Positions 19,546-29,235 of a stretch of 64,000 nt of DNA are shown in pieces; the first letter of the stretch is position 1; every line of letters starts with the position of its first letter. The position numbers and the translations under genes were made by a program. The stretch comes from Phocaeicola dorei (lineage in GTDB: Bacteria > Bacteroidota > Bacteroidia > Bacteroidales > Bacteroidaceae), in contig NZ_CP046176.1 of assembly GCF_013009555.1 (NCBI RefSeq), forward strand, positions 1,085,501-1,149,500. Direction: 5' to 3'. Under the pieces are notes generated by a model. The model saw only the letters and a list, made by a program, of their open reading frames with translations. It did not search any database and was not told the origin of the DNA.

Positions 19546-20235
19546 ATGGAAACAATTGTAGTTGTTCTTATGATATTGGTCTGTTTCAATTTTATGATGA
19601 AACAGACATTCCGCAAACGAGGATCGGTTGCAGCAATAGCTGTTGTAGCCGCCCTTTTTGTGGGGCTGATGTGCCCATATGCAATTCAGCAGTCTAAGAC
19701 ACAGATTGCTGATTGGCTGGCAGATGCTCAATTGATGCTTGACACTTCGGTGGTGCTTACAGTGGAAGTTGCCTTACAGATGGCTTTTTGTATGTTGGCT
19801 GTTCATGTGCTTACTACAGGTCCTGTTAAGAAACGTACTCTTTGGGCTTACCGTGCTTTACGTTGGTTTCCGGGTATTTTGATATTTCCTGTCTTGTTTA
19901 GCGGATTGGTATATCTTATCTTCTCTTTTCCGGGTGTTTCCTTTTCTCTTGTCGCATGGAGTATGGCGGTAGGTGTATTGATATTAATTTCTGTAGGCAC
20001 ATTGTTTCTTCGTTATCTCTTGCCGGAAAAGGAATTACGGTTGGAACTATTGTTCCTCACTAATGCATTGACCGCCATATTGGGAATTATTGCTACTGTA
20101 AATGGTCGTACCGCCGTAACAGGTATAAGCGAGGTGGATTGGGGGGCATTGACCGGCTTGATAATTATGCTGGCAGGTGGAGGACTCATTGGATTGGTTA
20201 TATATAAATATAGACGAATAAAAACAAACATTTAA
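19546..20235 (+). CDS. HmuT-like integral membrane protein of the heme operon
   Basis: 229 residues with about six membrane helices and short loops (SKTQIADWLADAQLMLDTS, TGPVKKRTLWAYRALRWFPG). It starts six bases after hmuS and 14 bp before the ExbB-like gene, in the order seen for hmuT in Porphyromonas hmuYRSTUV. That position is the main reason for the call; no catalytic motif is visible. It may be a membrane partner of HmuS or of the ExbB/ExbD-like pair. Confidence 0.7.
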   Translation: METIVVVLMILVCFNFMMKQTFRKRGSVAAIAVVAALFVGLMCPYAIQQSKTQIADWLADAQLMLDTSVVLTVEVALQMAFCMLAVHVLTTGPVKKRTLWAYRALRWFPGILIFPVLFSGLVYLIFSFPGVSFSLVAWSMAVGVLILISVGTLFLRYLLPEKELRLELLFLTNALTAILGIIATVNGRTAVTGISEVDWGALTGLIIMLAGGGLIGLVIYKYRRIKTNI

Positions 20236-20249
20236 AACTTACTGACATT

Positions 20250-20849
20250 ATGAATCTTATATCAGACATTCTGTTTTGGATTTCGAACGGACTTTTAGTT
20301 CCTGTTGTTGTATTGCTTATTGTTCTTTTCATCCGTTCGCTATTATTGATAGGCAGTTTTTTCGGGCAATATTTGGCTATTCGGCGTACAGATGCGTTGT
20401 TGCGTCAACAGCTTGATGCACTGACTATAGATACTTTGCCCGAATTGGAAAGCAAACTTCCAGTGAAGTCGAACTCGTTGGTCATTGTGTATATCCGTCG
20501 GGTGTTGGGGTCAAAAGACCGTCCGGCACATGTGCAGCGTCTGTTGGCTGATTTTGAAATTACTGCTGATAAGGATTTGGCTATTTCAAAAACATTGACT
20601 AAGATGGGACCGATGCTTGGATTGATGGGTACATTGATTCCAATGGGACCTGCTTTGGTGGGACTTTCTACTGGTGATATCGCTTCTATGGCATACAATA
20701 TGCAAGTCGCTTTTGCTACAACTGTAGTTGGTCTGTTTTCTAGTGCCATTGGTTTCATAACTCAACAGGTGAAGCAACGCTGGTATTTGCAGGATATGAC
20801 TAATCTGGAATTCCTTTCTGAATTGCTCACTGAAAAACATACAGCTTGA
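20250..20849 (+). CDS. MotA/TolQ/ExbB-family proton-channel protein (HmuU-like)
   Basis: 199 residues. An N-terminal helix pair (GLLVPVVVLLIVLFIRSLLLIG) is followed by a cytoplasmic region and the family hallmark LTKMGPMLGLMGTLIPMGPAL with MAYNMQVAFATTVVGLFSSAIGFIT. ExbB/TolQ proteins use the proton gradient to drive TonB or Tol. Stop and next start are one base apart, so it is coupled to the DUF2149 protein, which likely takes the ExbD place. No TonB is encoded here; the pair may energise HmuS/HmuT or the receptor. Function in the heme pathway is inferred from the operon. Confidence 0.85.
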   Translation: MNLISDILFWISNGLLVPVVVLLIVLFIRSLLLIGSFFGQYLAIRRTDALLRQQLDALTIDTLPELESKLPVKSNSLVIVYIRRVLGSKDRPAHVQRLLADFEITADKDLAISKTLTKMGPMLGLMGTLIPMGPALVGLSTGDIASMAYNMQVAFATTVVGLFSSAIGFITQQVKQRWYLQDMTNLEFLSELLTEKHTA

Positions 20850-20850
20850 G

Positions 20851-21180
20851 ATGAAACGTAATTTATTAAGAAAAGAGGAGGATAGTGACCCGATGAGCGT
20901 GGTCAGCAATCTGTTTGATGTGGCGATGGTGTTTGCGGTAGCGTTAATGGTAGCCTTGGTTACCCGTTATAATATGACTGAAATGTTTAGTCAGGAGGAT
21001 TTTACGATGGTGAAGAATCCGGGTAAGGAAAACATGGAAATTATAACCAAGGAAGGGCAGAAGATAAACCGCTATACACCTTCTGAGGATCAGGATGCCA
21101 AAAGCGGAAAGAAGGGTAGAAAGGTGGGGATTGCATACGAATTGGATAATGGGGAAATTATTTATGTGCCCGAAGATTGA
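20851..21180 (+). CDS. DUF2149 family protein (HmuV-like, ExbD-like partner)
   Basis: 109 residues: a short basic cytoplasmic start (MKRNLLRKEEDSDPMS), one membrane helix (LFDVAMVFAVALMVALVTRY) and a periplasmic tail with ENMEIITKEGQKI and KVGIAYELDNGEIIYVPED. This topology mirrors ExbD/TolR. DUF2149 genes lie last in hmu operons and in other CobN-linked loci. A terminator follows directly, marking the end of the operon. Confidence 0.8.
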   Translation: MKRNLLRKEEDSDPMSVVSNLFDVAMVFAVALMVALVTRYNMTEMFSQEDFTMVKNPGKENMEIITKEGQKINRYTPSEDQDAKSGKKGRKVGIAYELDNGEIIYVPED

Positions 21181-21220
21181 TTGGGGAGTTATGGTTGATT
21201 GATTTTTTCTTCTTCAATCG

Positions 21221-21267
21221 AAGAGGTGTAGGCTGTATTTCATATTCAGTATTACGCCTCTTTTTAT
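21221..21267 (+). terminator. Terminator of the hmu operon
   Basis: AAGAGGTGTA (21221-21230) pairs with TACGCCTCTT (21253-21262) with one wobble, followed by T5. It lies 40 bp after the last hmu gene. Confidence 0.7.
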
Positions 21268-21381
21268 TTTGAATATTTACTGATTACAAGTAGCGGTCTG
21301 TCCGTTTAGTTACGCATTTCGAAACAACTCTCCTTTGATATTTGTTATTATTACAAATAACTCACTCATATAAGAACTATA

Positions 21382-22341
21382 ATGATGCAAAATGAACTAA
21401 ACACGAGCTTGATTGAAGCTGTAAAAGAAAAACTGCCACTTAAAGAAAATCTGGCCAATCTGTTAATAGATACTTTGTATATCGGTAAAGAGGCTATTTA
21501 TCGGAGGTTGCGTGGTGAGGTCCCTTTTACATTAGAGGAAGCTGCTTTGATATCAAGAAAGTTAGGTGTTTCATTAGATAATGTAATAGGAGTCTGTTTC
21601 AGTTCCAATGCCGTATTCGATTTGAATGTGGTGGATCATGAAGATCCGTTTGAAACTTACTATTCATTATTAAAAAAGTATGTCAATGTGTTACATGCTT
21701 TGCAAAACGATCCTTCCTCTTCCATGGGTACTTCTTCCAATATTATCCCCCAAACACTTTCTTTGAAACATAAATCATTGTCTAAGTTTCGCCTCTTTAA
21801 ATGGATGTATCAAAACAAGCATATTCAGTGCAAGCATTTTGACAAGGTGGAAGTTCCTCAAAAAATATATGATATTCAAAATGATTTTGTATCTGCTACC
21901 GGACATATACATTCTGTGGATTATATCTGGGATAGCATGATTTTTCATCATCTGATAAATGACATACAGTATTTTGCTGGGATTCATCTTATCACAGAAG
22001 AGGACAAACATCAGATTAAAGAAGAACTATTGCAACTGACCGACGAATTGGAAGACTTGGCTTCTAAGGGAAAGACAGAAGCAGGTAACAGTGTACATAT
22101 TTACGTGTCTCATATTAATTTTGAAGCCACCTACAGCTATCTGGAGGCTGATTCGGTACAACTCAGTTTGATACGGGTGTATTCTATCAACTCCATTACT
22201 ACGCAGGATTGTGGAATGTTCCTCAGTTTGAAAGAATGGATACAGTCACTGAAGAAATTCTCGACTATGATTTCAGAGAGTGGAGAGATGCAGCGTATAC
22301 AGTTTTTCCAACAACAACGTGAAATAATAAGCACTTTATAA
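21382..22341 (+). CDS. HTH regulator with uncharacterised C-terminal domain, paralog 1
   Basis: 319 residues. Residues about 30-70 form an XRE/BetR-like HTH (GKEAIYRRLRGEVPFTLEEAALISRKLGVSLDNVIG). The remaining 250 residues are mostly helical with conserved blocks HINFEATYSYLEA, LIRVYSINSI and the terminal ISESGEMQRIQFF. No receiver or known ligand domain is recognised. The next gene encodes a paralog of the same length with the same blocks, and a fimbrial operon follows both. Control of fimbriae is the natural inference; control of the upstream heme operon is also possible. Start could be the second Met codon (21385). Confidence 0.85.
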   Translation: MMQNELNTSLIEAVKEKLPLKENLANLLIDTLYIGKEAIYRRLRGEVPFTLEEAALISRKLGVSLDNVIGVCFSSNAVFDLNVVDHEDPFETYYSLLKKYVNVLHALQNDPSSSMGTSSNIIPQTLSLKHKSLSKFRLFKWMYQNKHIQCKHFDKVEVPQKIYDIQNDFVSATGHIHSVDYIWDSMIFHHLINDIQYFAGIHLITEEDKHQIKEELLQLTDELEDLASKGKTEAGNSVHIYVSHINFEATYSYLEADSVQLSLIRVYSINSITTQDCGMFLSLKEWIQSLKKFSTMISESGEMQRIQFFQQQREIISTL

Positions 22342-22344
22342 TAG

Positions 22345-22374
22345 TTTCCTATTTACGAAAAACGAAATAGGAAA
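22345..22374 (+). terminator. Hairpin after regulator paralog 1
   Basis: TTTCCTATTT (22345-22354) pairs perfectly with AAATAGGAAA (22365-22374). No strong T run follows, so it may be an attenuator, an mRNA end or a regulator site rather than a full terminator. Confidence 0.45.
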
Positions 22375-22524
22375 GAAATTCTGTTTACTGAAAATGAAAG
22401 TAAATAATCTGTTTATTTACTTTTTTTCGTTATCTGTTTTCTTATTCCTCAATTGGTCGTGAATCAGAAAGATAGAAAGTCTTTCATCTCTGTTTTAGAG
22501 CATAGAATTCCCATTTCCATAACT

Positions 22525-22532
22525 TAAATTTG
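22525..22532 (+). promoter_or_regulatory. Putative -7 element for regulator paralog 2
   Basis: TAAATTTG matches TAnnTTTG and lies 37 bp before the start codon. No clear -33 TTTG is seen at the right spacing. With the preceding hairpin it suggests that the two paralogs are separately transcribed. Confidence 0.45.
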
Positions 22533-22568
22533 CAGTCTGTTTGTTAATAACCAAAGAAGGGGAAAAGA

Positions 22569-23528
22569 ATGAAGAATAAGATTGTGAATGAACTGATTAC
22601 AGCCATGAAGGCACGTGTTCCTGAAAAGCAGAATTTGGCAGGCTATCTGGCAGATACATTATGTATGGGAAAGGAAGCCGTTTACCGCAGGCTACGGGGA
22701 GAGGTTTCTTTTACCCTTGAAGAAGTTGCCTTGATCTCTCGAAGACTGGGTATTTCCATTGATCAGATTATAGGAAATCACCTTTCGGACAGAGTGACCT
22801 TTGATTTGAATTTATTGAAGTCTTCTGATTCAATGGAAGGCTATTATGAGATAATCCATCGTTATCTGCAAATTTTTGATTATGTGAAAAAGGATGAAAC
22901 AACAGAAGTTTATACTGCTTCCAATTTGCTGCCGTTTACTCTTTATTCTGAATATGAGTATCTGTCTAAATTTCGTCTTTGCCGTTGGATTTATCAGAAT
23001 GGTGAGATCAAGACTCCTAATTCTTTAAGAGATATGCAGGTGGAAGACCGGATTGTGAGTGCACATAAGAAACTATGTGAAAGCGTGAAGAAATGCCGGA
23101 AAACGCATTTTATATGGGACACGAACATCTTTTATTCTTTTGTAAAGGAGATAAAATACTTTGCCGTTCTTAAACTGATAACCGATGATGATGTATTGCA
23201 TTTGAAAACCGAGCTGTATCAGTTGCTTGCCATGATGGAGGAACTTTCGGTAACGGGAGAATTCAGTGAAGGCGGAAAAGTTTGTTTTTATCTTTCTAAT
23301 ATTCATTTTGAGGCTACCTATAGCTATATAGAAAAACGGGATTTTCAAATAAGTTTATTGCGGGTGTATTCCATCAATTCAATGGATTCACAAAGTTTTC
23401 ATATCTGCCGGATGCAATGTAACTGGATCCAATCATTAAAGCGTCATTCTATCTTGATTTCAGAGAGTGGCGAGATGCAGCGCATAGATTTTTTACAAAA
23501 ACAACAAGCTATTATCGATAGTTTGTAA
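22569..23528 (+). CDS. HTH regulator with uncharacterised C-terminal domain, paralog 2
   Basis: 319 residues, same length and architecture as the preceding gene. The HTH reads GKEAVYRRLRGEVSFTLEEV and continues ALISRRLGISIDQIIG; the C-terminal domain repeats the blocks HFEATYSYIEK, LLRVYSINSM and ISESGEMQRIDFLQKQQ. A good ribosome site (AGAAGGGG) precedes the ATG. The middle is more divergent than the two ends, as expected if DNA-binding and a core function are kept while ligand or partner contacts differ. The fimbrial operon starts 257 bp downstream in the same direction. Confidence 0.85.
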   Translation: MKNKIVNELITAMKARVPEKQNLAGYLADTLCMGKEAVYRRLRGEVSFTLEEVALISRRLGISIDQIIGNHLSDRVTFDLNLLKSSDSMEGYYEIIHRYLQIFDYVKKDETTEVYTASNLLPFTLYSEYEYLSKFRLCRWIYQNGEIKTPNSLRDMQVEDRIVSAHKKLCESVKKCRKTHFIWDTNIFYSFVKEIKYFAVLKLITDDDVLHLKTELYQLLAMMEELSVTGEFSEGGKVCFYLSNIHFEATYSYIEKRDFQISLLRVYSINSMDSQSFHICRMQCNWIQSLKRHSILISESGEMQRIDFLQKQQAIIDSL

Positions 23529-23785
23529 AGAGTGCCATTTGCCACGAATTACGAATATCGCAACTTTTTTATCCGGATAGTGCGTACAATGCAAAAATCT
23601 ATTTGGATGGAGCTTGTTTTTTATATTTTGCAACAGCCGCTTGCACTCATTGCATAATAAGTTGTCAGTCAGTTGGATTATTGTCTGTTTCAGAAATGAA
23701 TATAATTCACAGCCTCACTCTATTTCCCGATATTTGCAGTATAAGAATTAGATGAGTATTCATGTTAGATGGAAGGGGATAATGA

Positions 23786-26773
23786 ATGATGAAAAGAGAT
23801 AATAAAACCTATAGAAACTGGCTCTGCTTACTGTGGCTGGCTGTCTTTACTTCTTGTATGGATGAAACTTTCACCGCTAGCGATGTGGAAGGTACATTTA
23901 TATCTATTAGGGGAATGGCACCTCATACGGGTAGTGTGCATTCTGGGACTCCGGAAGATTATATCATTCATACGCTCCGTGTTTTGGCATTTGACAAAAC
24001 GACGGGTGATAAAGTAACCAACCTATTTTATAATGCACATTCCGGTGATATTATTCGTCATCCCATTGATGCAGGAAGTTACGATTTTGTGTTTTTGGCC
24101 AATGAGCCGGCTTATCAACCGGTCCGGACTTTATTGGATGCTATCACTCATTATGGTGATTTGAATCATATAGCCTATCCCGCTGATTTTTTCTCATCAG
24201 AACAAATTATTCCAATGATGCAGGAAATAAAGAATGTGACCGTGTTATCCGGCGGACAGGGAGCGACATTGGAAGATAATACAACAGTATCTATATTGCA
24301 ATTGGCTCTTGAAAGAATGGGGGTACGGGTAGATGTCATATTGAGGGCTGAAGATGATTTGGACCAGGCATTTAAAGGAATAATGTTCAGTAATTTGCCG
24401 AATCTTGTTCCGCTGACAGCCACTTATGATGGTCCGGCTATTGAACGGAGTGTGATACGTACATTTACTGTGGTTGATGACGGAAGTTATTTCACCCAAG
24501 GTACCCCGACAGCCGAATGGGATTGGGAGAAAAAGGTGAACCGTATCATCCTGCCTGCCAATGACCCTCTTTCCGTTACTAATGAAAGTGAGGCTGTAAA
24601 CTTTACAATAGATATGGGGGATAATTATAATCCGTCTTGCAAATTGAAGATTGCTTCGAATCCGGTAAATTATAGTTTACCCAAGAATACAAAATTGGAT
24701 TTGACCGGATATATTAAGGAGCCGTTGATGGTGAACATAGAGGCGTCTGAATGGGAGAATGTGGATGAAGATTGGAATATATCAGGTATTAAGGTACTGA
24801 ATGTATCGGACTTGGAGGTCAGTATTACTGATTTTAATGGAGCACGTATTTCCTTTACCTCTAATATGCCGGTAGTCAAAGTGATGCCTCAACTTTATGT
24901 GGGAGCCGGGGGATTAGCAGCAGAAACAGAAAAGGTATTCAATGATTTGGTGTTGCTAAATGGAGATGTGAAAGACAGTGGAACCACGATAACCTATACT
25001 ACCTCTCGTTTCTCATATATCTATGATAAGGCATCTCAAACCGGAACGGGCTATATGGATGTGTTGTTGGATGAGCAAAACATAATGGGTACACAGGAAA
25101 CTTATCGGATTTTTTTGTCTGCTGAAGATGAAGACGGAGGTAGCCTGCAAAGAGAGATAAAAGTTCATGCCAGTCAACACGGGAAACGTTTTGAATTTAA
25201 TCCGTATGGAACCGGCTATATAGGCGCTTTTTTTAGAAATGATGAACAGGGTGAAAGAATTATTACCGGACAGCAGAAAAGGAGGGACGGAACAAATGAA
25301 CGTCCTCAGGATTTAGGTACACTCGGTCTATGGAAAGCGGAAGTGGAAGAAGGGAATTTCATTGTTCTGAGCTCTACTCCAAGCTTTGATCCGAATGTCG
25401 GGACTGATAATCCGGGAGTCGCAGAGCATTATAAGGTGCTTCCTAATAAGTATAAGGGAGAAAATGGAACTTATGTGGAAGGTAGGGGACGTATCTATTT
25501 CCGTATGGGAGTAACGGGAAAAAATGCCGGAACGACTCCTAGGTATGCTAAAGTGAAAATTCAATGGTATGGAGGAAGATATGGGACAGGAGATGATGAA
25601 TTGTGGTATAATACCGAGTATATGTATATCCGGCAGGGAGAAGCGGATGATTACATCATGAGGCCTGGAACTGTAGATGCCATATCCAAGGGACCGTCAC
25701 AGGGGAAAGCACGTGATTATGCTCGCAAAATATCGCCTTTCAATCTGACGGCTCCTGCTTATCTGAATGGTGGAAATGAACCCTATGCAAAAGTTGATGT
25801 GAAACAAGGAAGGTTTGTGAAATATCCCACTCAGGCAGGAGCATTTTTTCAATGGGGGCTTCCGAAGGATGCTGATCAGGACTATTTCCGTTTGGCTTAC
25901 CATCCTACAGCCTATACTGTGAACCATTGGATTAAGGATATACAGTTTTTTAATAGTACATCCGAATTGTTTTTACCGGTATGGGGAACAGCGCCTATAC
26001 CAGCAGAAGATATTTATGACTATGGGTATAAGGAAATATTTGAAACTTGTCCTGACGGATACCATCGTCCTTCTGACGGATATATTGACAGAATAGCTTA
26101 TAACGGACCATATCCTAATAATATAGATCAGGATGGCGATCATGTCATTGTGAAGGCAAATACGAACAAGGATGTCATAAAGACAGTACTTACGGATTAT
26201 AGCGTTGAAATAGCATTTTCTGAATTGCGGCAATCCTTATTTAAAAACCCACTGAGTGGAGATGCTGGATTAAATGAGAATATTGGCGGATATGACGGTT
26301 CGCCGGAAGTAGGAGGGATTAAAGTAGACCGATATCAGAACTTTTGGCAAAGTAGGACTGATGTGGATGAAGCGCAAGAGCATATAACCTTCTTGATAGG
26401 CTTCTATGCTGATGGCTTTTTTGACCGCAGACCTATTAAGATGGGGTCAGCTGACGGTAGTTATCCTTATTGTGTATCATCGGGTAACGCACAGGCAGCT
26501 TATTTGGGAATTTTAGTATATAATGAGGCGAATAATGCTTCTGTCTTTTTTCCGTCAGCAGGAAGACGCCAGAATAAGGATAGTAGTCTGGAATTTACAG
26601 GACAGACCGGCTATTACCATACCGCTTCTATAGCTGCGTCTTCTGCCGAAGATCCTCATGCTGTGTGGAGCATGTCTCTGGGTAAGTGGCCGAATCCCGG
26701 TTTGATGTATCAGTTGCCGACCTTTGGTCAGTCTATCCGTTGCGTCAGGGATGAAGTAATTAGTAGAAAGTGA
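23786..26773 (+). CDS. Large fimbrial lipoprotein (Mfa-like, probably DUF4906 type; tip or accessory subunit)
   Basis: 995 residues with a lipoprotein signal ending at Cys24 (LAVFTSC). The first 250 residues resemble fimbrillin N-terminal domains: IIHTLRVLAFDKTTGDKVTN, then a propeptide-like YDFVFLANEP and GVRVDVILRA. The long remainder is beta-rich with a C-terminal region typical of DUF4906 proteins (GAFFRNDEQGERIITG, QSIRCVRDE at the end). Such large subunits usually sit at fimbrial tips. It opens a six-gene operon containing a major subunit and an anchor. The start could also be the adjacent Met at 23789. The DUF4906 call is from memory of the family; the fimbrial role is better supported by context. 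Confidence 0.72.
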   Translation: MMKRDNKTYRNWLCLLWLAVFTSCMDETFTASDVEGTFISIRGMAPHTGSVHSGTPEDYIIHTLRVLAFDKTTGDKVTNLFYNAHSGDIIRHPIDAGSYDFVFLANEPAYQPVRTLLDAITHYGDLNHIAYPADFFSSEQIIPMMQEIKNVTVLSGGQGATLEDNTTVSILQLALERMGVRVDVILRAEDDLDQAFKGIMFSNLPNLVPLTATYDGPAIERSVIRTFTVVDDGSYFTQGTPTAEWDWEKKVNRIILPANDPLSVTNESEAVNFTIDMGDNYNPSCKLKIASNPVNYSLPKNTKLDLTGYIKEPLMVNIEASEWENVDEDWNISGIKVLNVSDLEVSITDFNGARISFTSNMPVVKVMPQLYVGAGGLAAETEKVFNDLVLLNGDVKDSGTTITYTTSRFSYIYDKASQTGTGYMDVLLDEQNIMGTQETYRIFLSAEDEDGGSLQREIKVHASQHGKRFEFNPYGTGYIGAFFRNDEQGERIITGQQKRRDGTNERPQDLGTLGLWKAEVEEGNFIVLSSTPSFDPNVGTDNPGVAEHYKVLPNKYKGENGTYVEGRGRIYFRMGVTGKNAGTTPRYAKVKIQWYGGRYGTGDDELWYNTEYMYIRQGEADDYIMRPGTVDAISKGPSQGKARDYARKISPFNLTAPAYLNGGNEPYAKVDVKQGRFVKYPTQAGAFFQWGLPKDADQDYFRLAYHPTAYTVNHWIKDIQFFNSTSELFLPVWGTAPIPAEDIYDYGYKEIFETCPDGYHRPSDGYIDRIAYNGPYPNNIDQDGDHVIVKANTNKDVIKTVLTDYSVEIAFSELRQSLFKNPLSGDAGLNENIGGYDGSPEVGGIKVDRYQNFWQSRTDVDEAQEHITFLIGFYADGFFDRRPIKMGSADGSYPYCVSSGNAQAAYLGILVYNEANNASVFFPSAGRRQNKDSSLEFTGQTGYYHTASIAASSAEDPHAVWSMSLGKWPNPGLMYQLPTFGQSIRCVRDEVISRK

Positions 26774-26799
26774 TGATATGTATTTAATGAAATGAGAAA

Positions 26800-28641
26800 A
26801 TGAAAGAATTTGTATTATATATAGTTTGTCTTTGGTGTCTGGCTTTTCTAATGTCAGGCTGTGAAGATTCTATCCACCTATCGGAGCGGCCTGATAATAA
26901 TAAACCTCAAGCAGATAAGGTGCAGATTGAAATCTTTGCCCGTGCGAATTCATATCATTATCCTACAGTCCGTACCATGGATGATGAAGATAGGGTAGGG
27001 AAGACTCCATGGATATTGGTATTCAATGGAGAAAATGCAAATGCCACCTTTGTAGAGGCGGTACAGGCTTTTGAGATGGTGGGAAAAAGGTATGTCATAT
27101 TGACCAAACAGTCCGGCAATAGCAAGTATCAGTTACTGATATTGGCGAATCCATTGAATGATAAGTTTTATTATGGAAATAATGTGACTGAATATTTATT
27201 TACAGAATCGGATCTACGGATGAATATGATACCGGGGATAACGACATTGTCCGAAGTTTGTGCCAAAATCCTGACTGAACCGTTAGAAAGCCCTGCAACC
27301 TCTGTCATTCCTTTTAGTAATGACGGAAAGACTATTCCTATGAGTTATTTGCTTGGAGTAGACAAAATAGATACTACAACACGGATTGAAAATAGTGATG
27401 GGAGTACTATAGAGCTCATTCGTGTAGCAGCAAAAGTGGTGGTAGCTAATAAAGCCGATAACTTTTATTTGAAAGGAATTACAGCAGTAGTCAATGTACC
27501 TCGACAAGGGCGATTGCATAATCAGGATGGTACAGTTATGAATAATATGGCAAACTTGACGGAATATTGTCAGACTGGTTATGGTTCTTCTTTGGTAGTG
27601 ACGGATAATTCGGCGGTGGGACAAAGTACGGAAATGAAACCGTTATATTTGTATGAGTCCGATATTCAGAACAATACCTACTTGATTGTAGAAGGAACTT
27701 ATGAAAATAAAGACTATTTCTATAAGTTGGTGCTGGTTGACGGAAAATATAATCTCATGGATATTTTACGCAATCATTCATACACATTTACCATTATTAA
27801 AGCTAAGGGGCCCGGTTATGATACGGTAGAGGATGCCAAGGCATCCAAAGCTTCCAATGTTGATTTGGATTATAAGTTATCAGTTGATGATAGTTACTCT
27901 TATGAAATGATATCCAACAATGATTTTTATTTGGGGGTAAGTAATTCAGTATTTATAGCTTATGCCAGTGAAGATAAAATTTATGAAGTAACTAGTGTGG
28001 CTACTAATTGTAAAACGAACTTTCCTAATTCATGTCGTATTGGTGATAATCATATAGAAGTGGATGATGCTTTTTCACTGACTAACCCGGCTGATGGGGC
28101 AAGAATACCTATAGTGGAAGGGAGTACACCTGACCCTAATATTACTCAGGTAGAATCCTTAATCACTTCCAAATTGAGGCTGCATGAAGATTATCAGACG
28201 GATGAGGGAGGAATTTATAGGAAGAACGCATACATCACCTTGAAATTAGGCAATTTGGAGAAAAAGATTCGCGTCAGGCAAAGACTTGCTGTACCCCAAG
28301 AAGGGCTGATTTTGAAATATATGCCTACTACTGAAGATGTGGATAGTTATGATATGAATTTTTATTGTCTGACTGCTTATGTGGAGGATGGGGCCGATAA
28401 TCCCAAGACTTGGATAAAACTACGTCCTTCATCAAGCGATGGACGGAATATAACAGATCGGATAACAGTAGATGATGGGAAAATTTATATGGAGGTAACA
28501 GCTAATGAAGGGACGGCATCCCGAAACGGCTTGGTGTATCTGACCACTATAAAAGCTCCTGATAATTCTTCCGGTATCCGTACCACACAACGTGTTAAGA
28601 TTAATATCACTCAGAAAGGTAAAACGATTGTCTCAAATTAA
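26800..28641 (+). CDS. Fimbrillin-like lipoprotein (accessory fimbrial subunit)
   Basis: 613 residues, lipoprotein signal ending at Cys21 (FLMSGC). Fimbrillin-type features are TPWILVFNGENANATFVEAV, YQLLILANP and RVAAKVVVANKADNFYLKGITAVVNVP, which resemble the two-domain fold of Mfa/Fim subunits. The C-terminal third contains Ig-like sheets ending RVKINITQKG. It begins 26 bp after the larger subunit and ends 11 bp before the DUF3575 gene, so it is in the same operon. Whether it is a tip or shaft-associated subunit cannot be told. Confidence 0.7.
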   Translation: MKEFVLYIVCLWCLAFLMSGCEDSIHLSERPDNNKPQADKVQIEIFARANSYHYPTVRTMDDEDRVGKTPWILVFNGENANATFVEAVQAFEMVGKRYVILTKQSGNSKYQLLILANPLNDKFYYGNNVTEYLFTESDLRMNMIPGITTLSEVCAKILTEPLESPATSVIPFSNDGKTIPMSYLLGVDKIDTTTRIENSDGSTIELIRVAAKVVVANKADNFYLKGITAVVNVPRQGRLHNQDGTVMNNMANLTEYCQTGYGSSLVVTDNSAVGQSTEMKPLYLYESDIQNNTYLIVEGTYENKDYFYKLVLVDGKYNLMDILRNHSYTFTIIKAKGPGYDTVEDAKASKASNVDLDYKLSVDDSYSYEMISNNDFYLGVSNSVFIAYASEDKIYEVTSVATNCKTNFPNSCRIGDNHIEVDDAFSLTNPADGARIPIVEGSTPDPNITQVESLITSKLRLHEDYQTDEGGIYRKNAYITLKLGNLEKKIRVRQRLAVPQEGLILKYMPTTEDVDSYDMNFYCLTAYVEDGADNPKTWIKLRPSSSDGRNITDRITVDDGKIYMEVTANEGTASRNGLVYLTTIKAPDNSSGIRTTQRVKINITQKGKTIVSN

Positions 28642-28652
28642 AAGTAATGTAG

Positions 28653-29225
28653 ATGAAAAAGAAAATACTATTCATTCTCTTTATATCGGGTTGTTTTCTG
28701 ACCGGAAGTAATGCACAGAGTATTGCAGTGAAGAGCAATCTGCTCTATGATGCCACTTCAACTCTAAATATGGGAGTGGAATTGGGATTGTCACGTCAGT
28801 GGACTTTGGATGTCCCCCTCAACTATAATCCTTGGAAACCGGGTAATGGCAGGCGTTTGCGTCATTGGGGAATACAACCGGAAGCCCGTTATTGGTTTTG
28901 TGAGCGTTTCAATCGCACGTTTGTGGGTTTGCACGGTCATTATGCCGATTTCAATGTAGGAGGATTTCCTGATTGGGGATTCATCAGTAAGAATATGCAA
29001 GACAATCGTTATCAGGGATACCTGTATGGCGGAGGCATTTCAATAGGACATTCATGGATTTTGAAGAAACGTTGGAGTTTGGAGGCGTCTTTGGGAATAG
29101 GATATGCGCATATTGTATATGATAAGTATCCTTGTGCGGAATGTGGCACTAAACTGAAATCAGGCAGAAGAAACTATTTTGGTCCTACAAAGGCAAGTAT
29201 ATCACTTATTTATATAATCAAATAA
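28653..29225 (+). CDS. DUF3575 outer-membrane protein of the fimbrial operon
   Basis: 190 residues with a cleavable signal peptide (FILFISGCFLTGSNAQS). The mature part is a small barrel starting IAVKSNLLYDATSTLNMGVELGLS, with many Trp/Tyr/Gly strands, an unusual CAEC pair near the C terminus, and a last strand ASISLIYIIK. DUF3575 proteins are found next to DUF3868 and Mfa1/FimB genes in Bacteroides. A role in the outer-membrane base of the fimbria is inferred. Confidence 0.85.
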   Translation: MKKKILFILFISGCFLTGSNAQSIAVKSNLLYDATSTLNMGVELGLSRQWTLDVPLNYNPWKPGNGRRLRHWGIQPEARYWFCERFNRTFVGLHGHYADFNVGGFPDWGFISKNMQDNRYQGYLYGGGISIGHSWILKKRWSLEASLGIGYAHIVYDKYPCAECGTKLKSGRRNYFGPTKASISLIYIIK

Positions 29226-29235
29226 TTGAACCATA

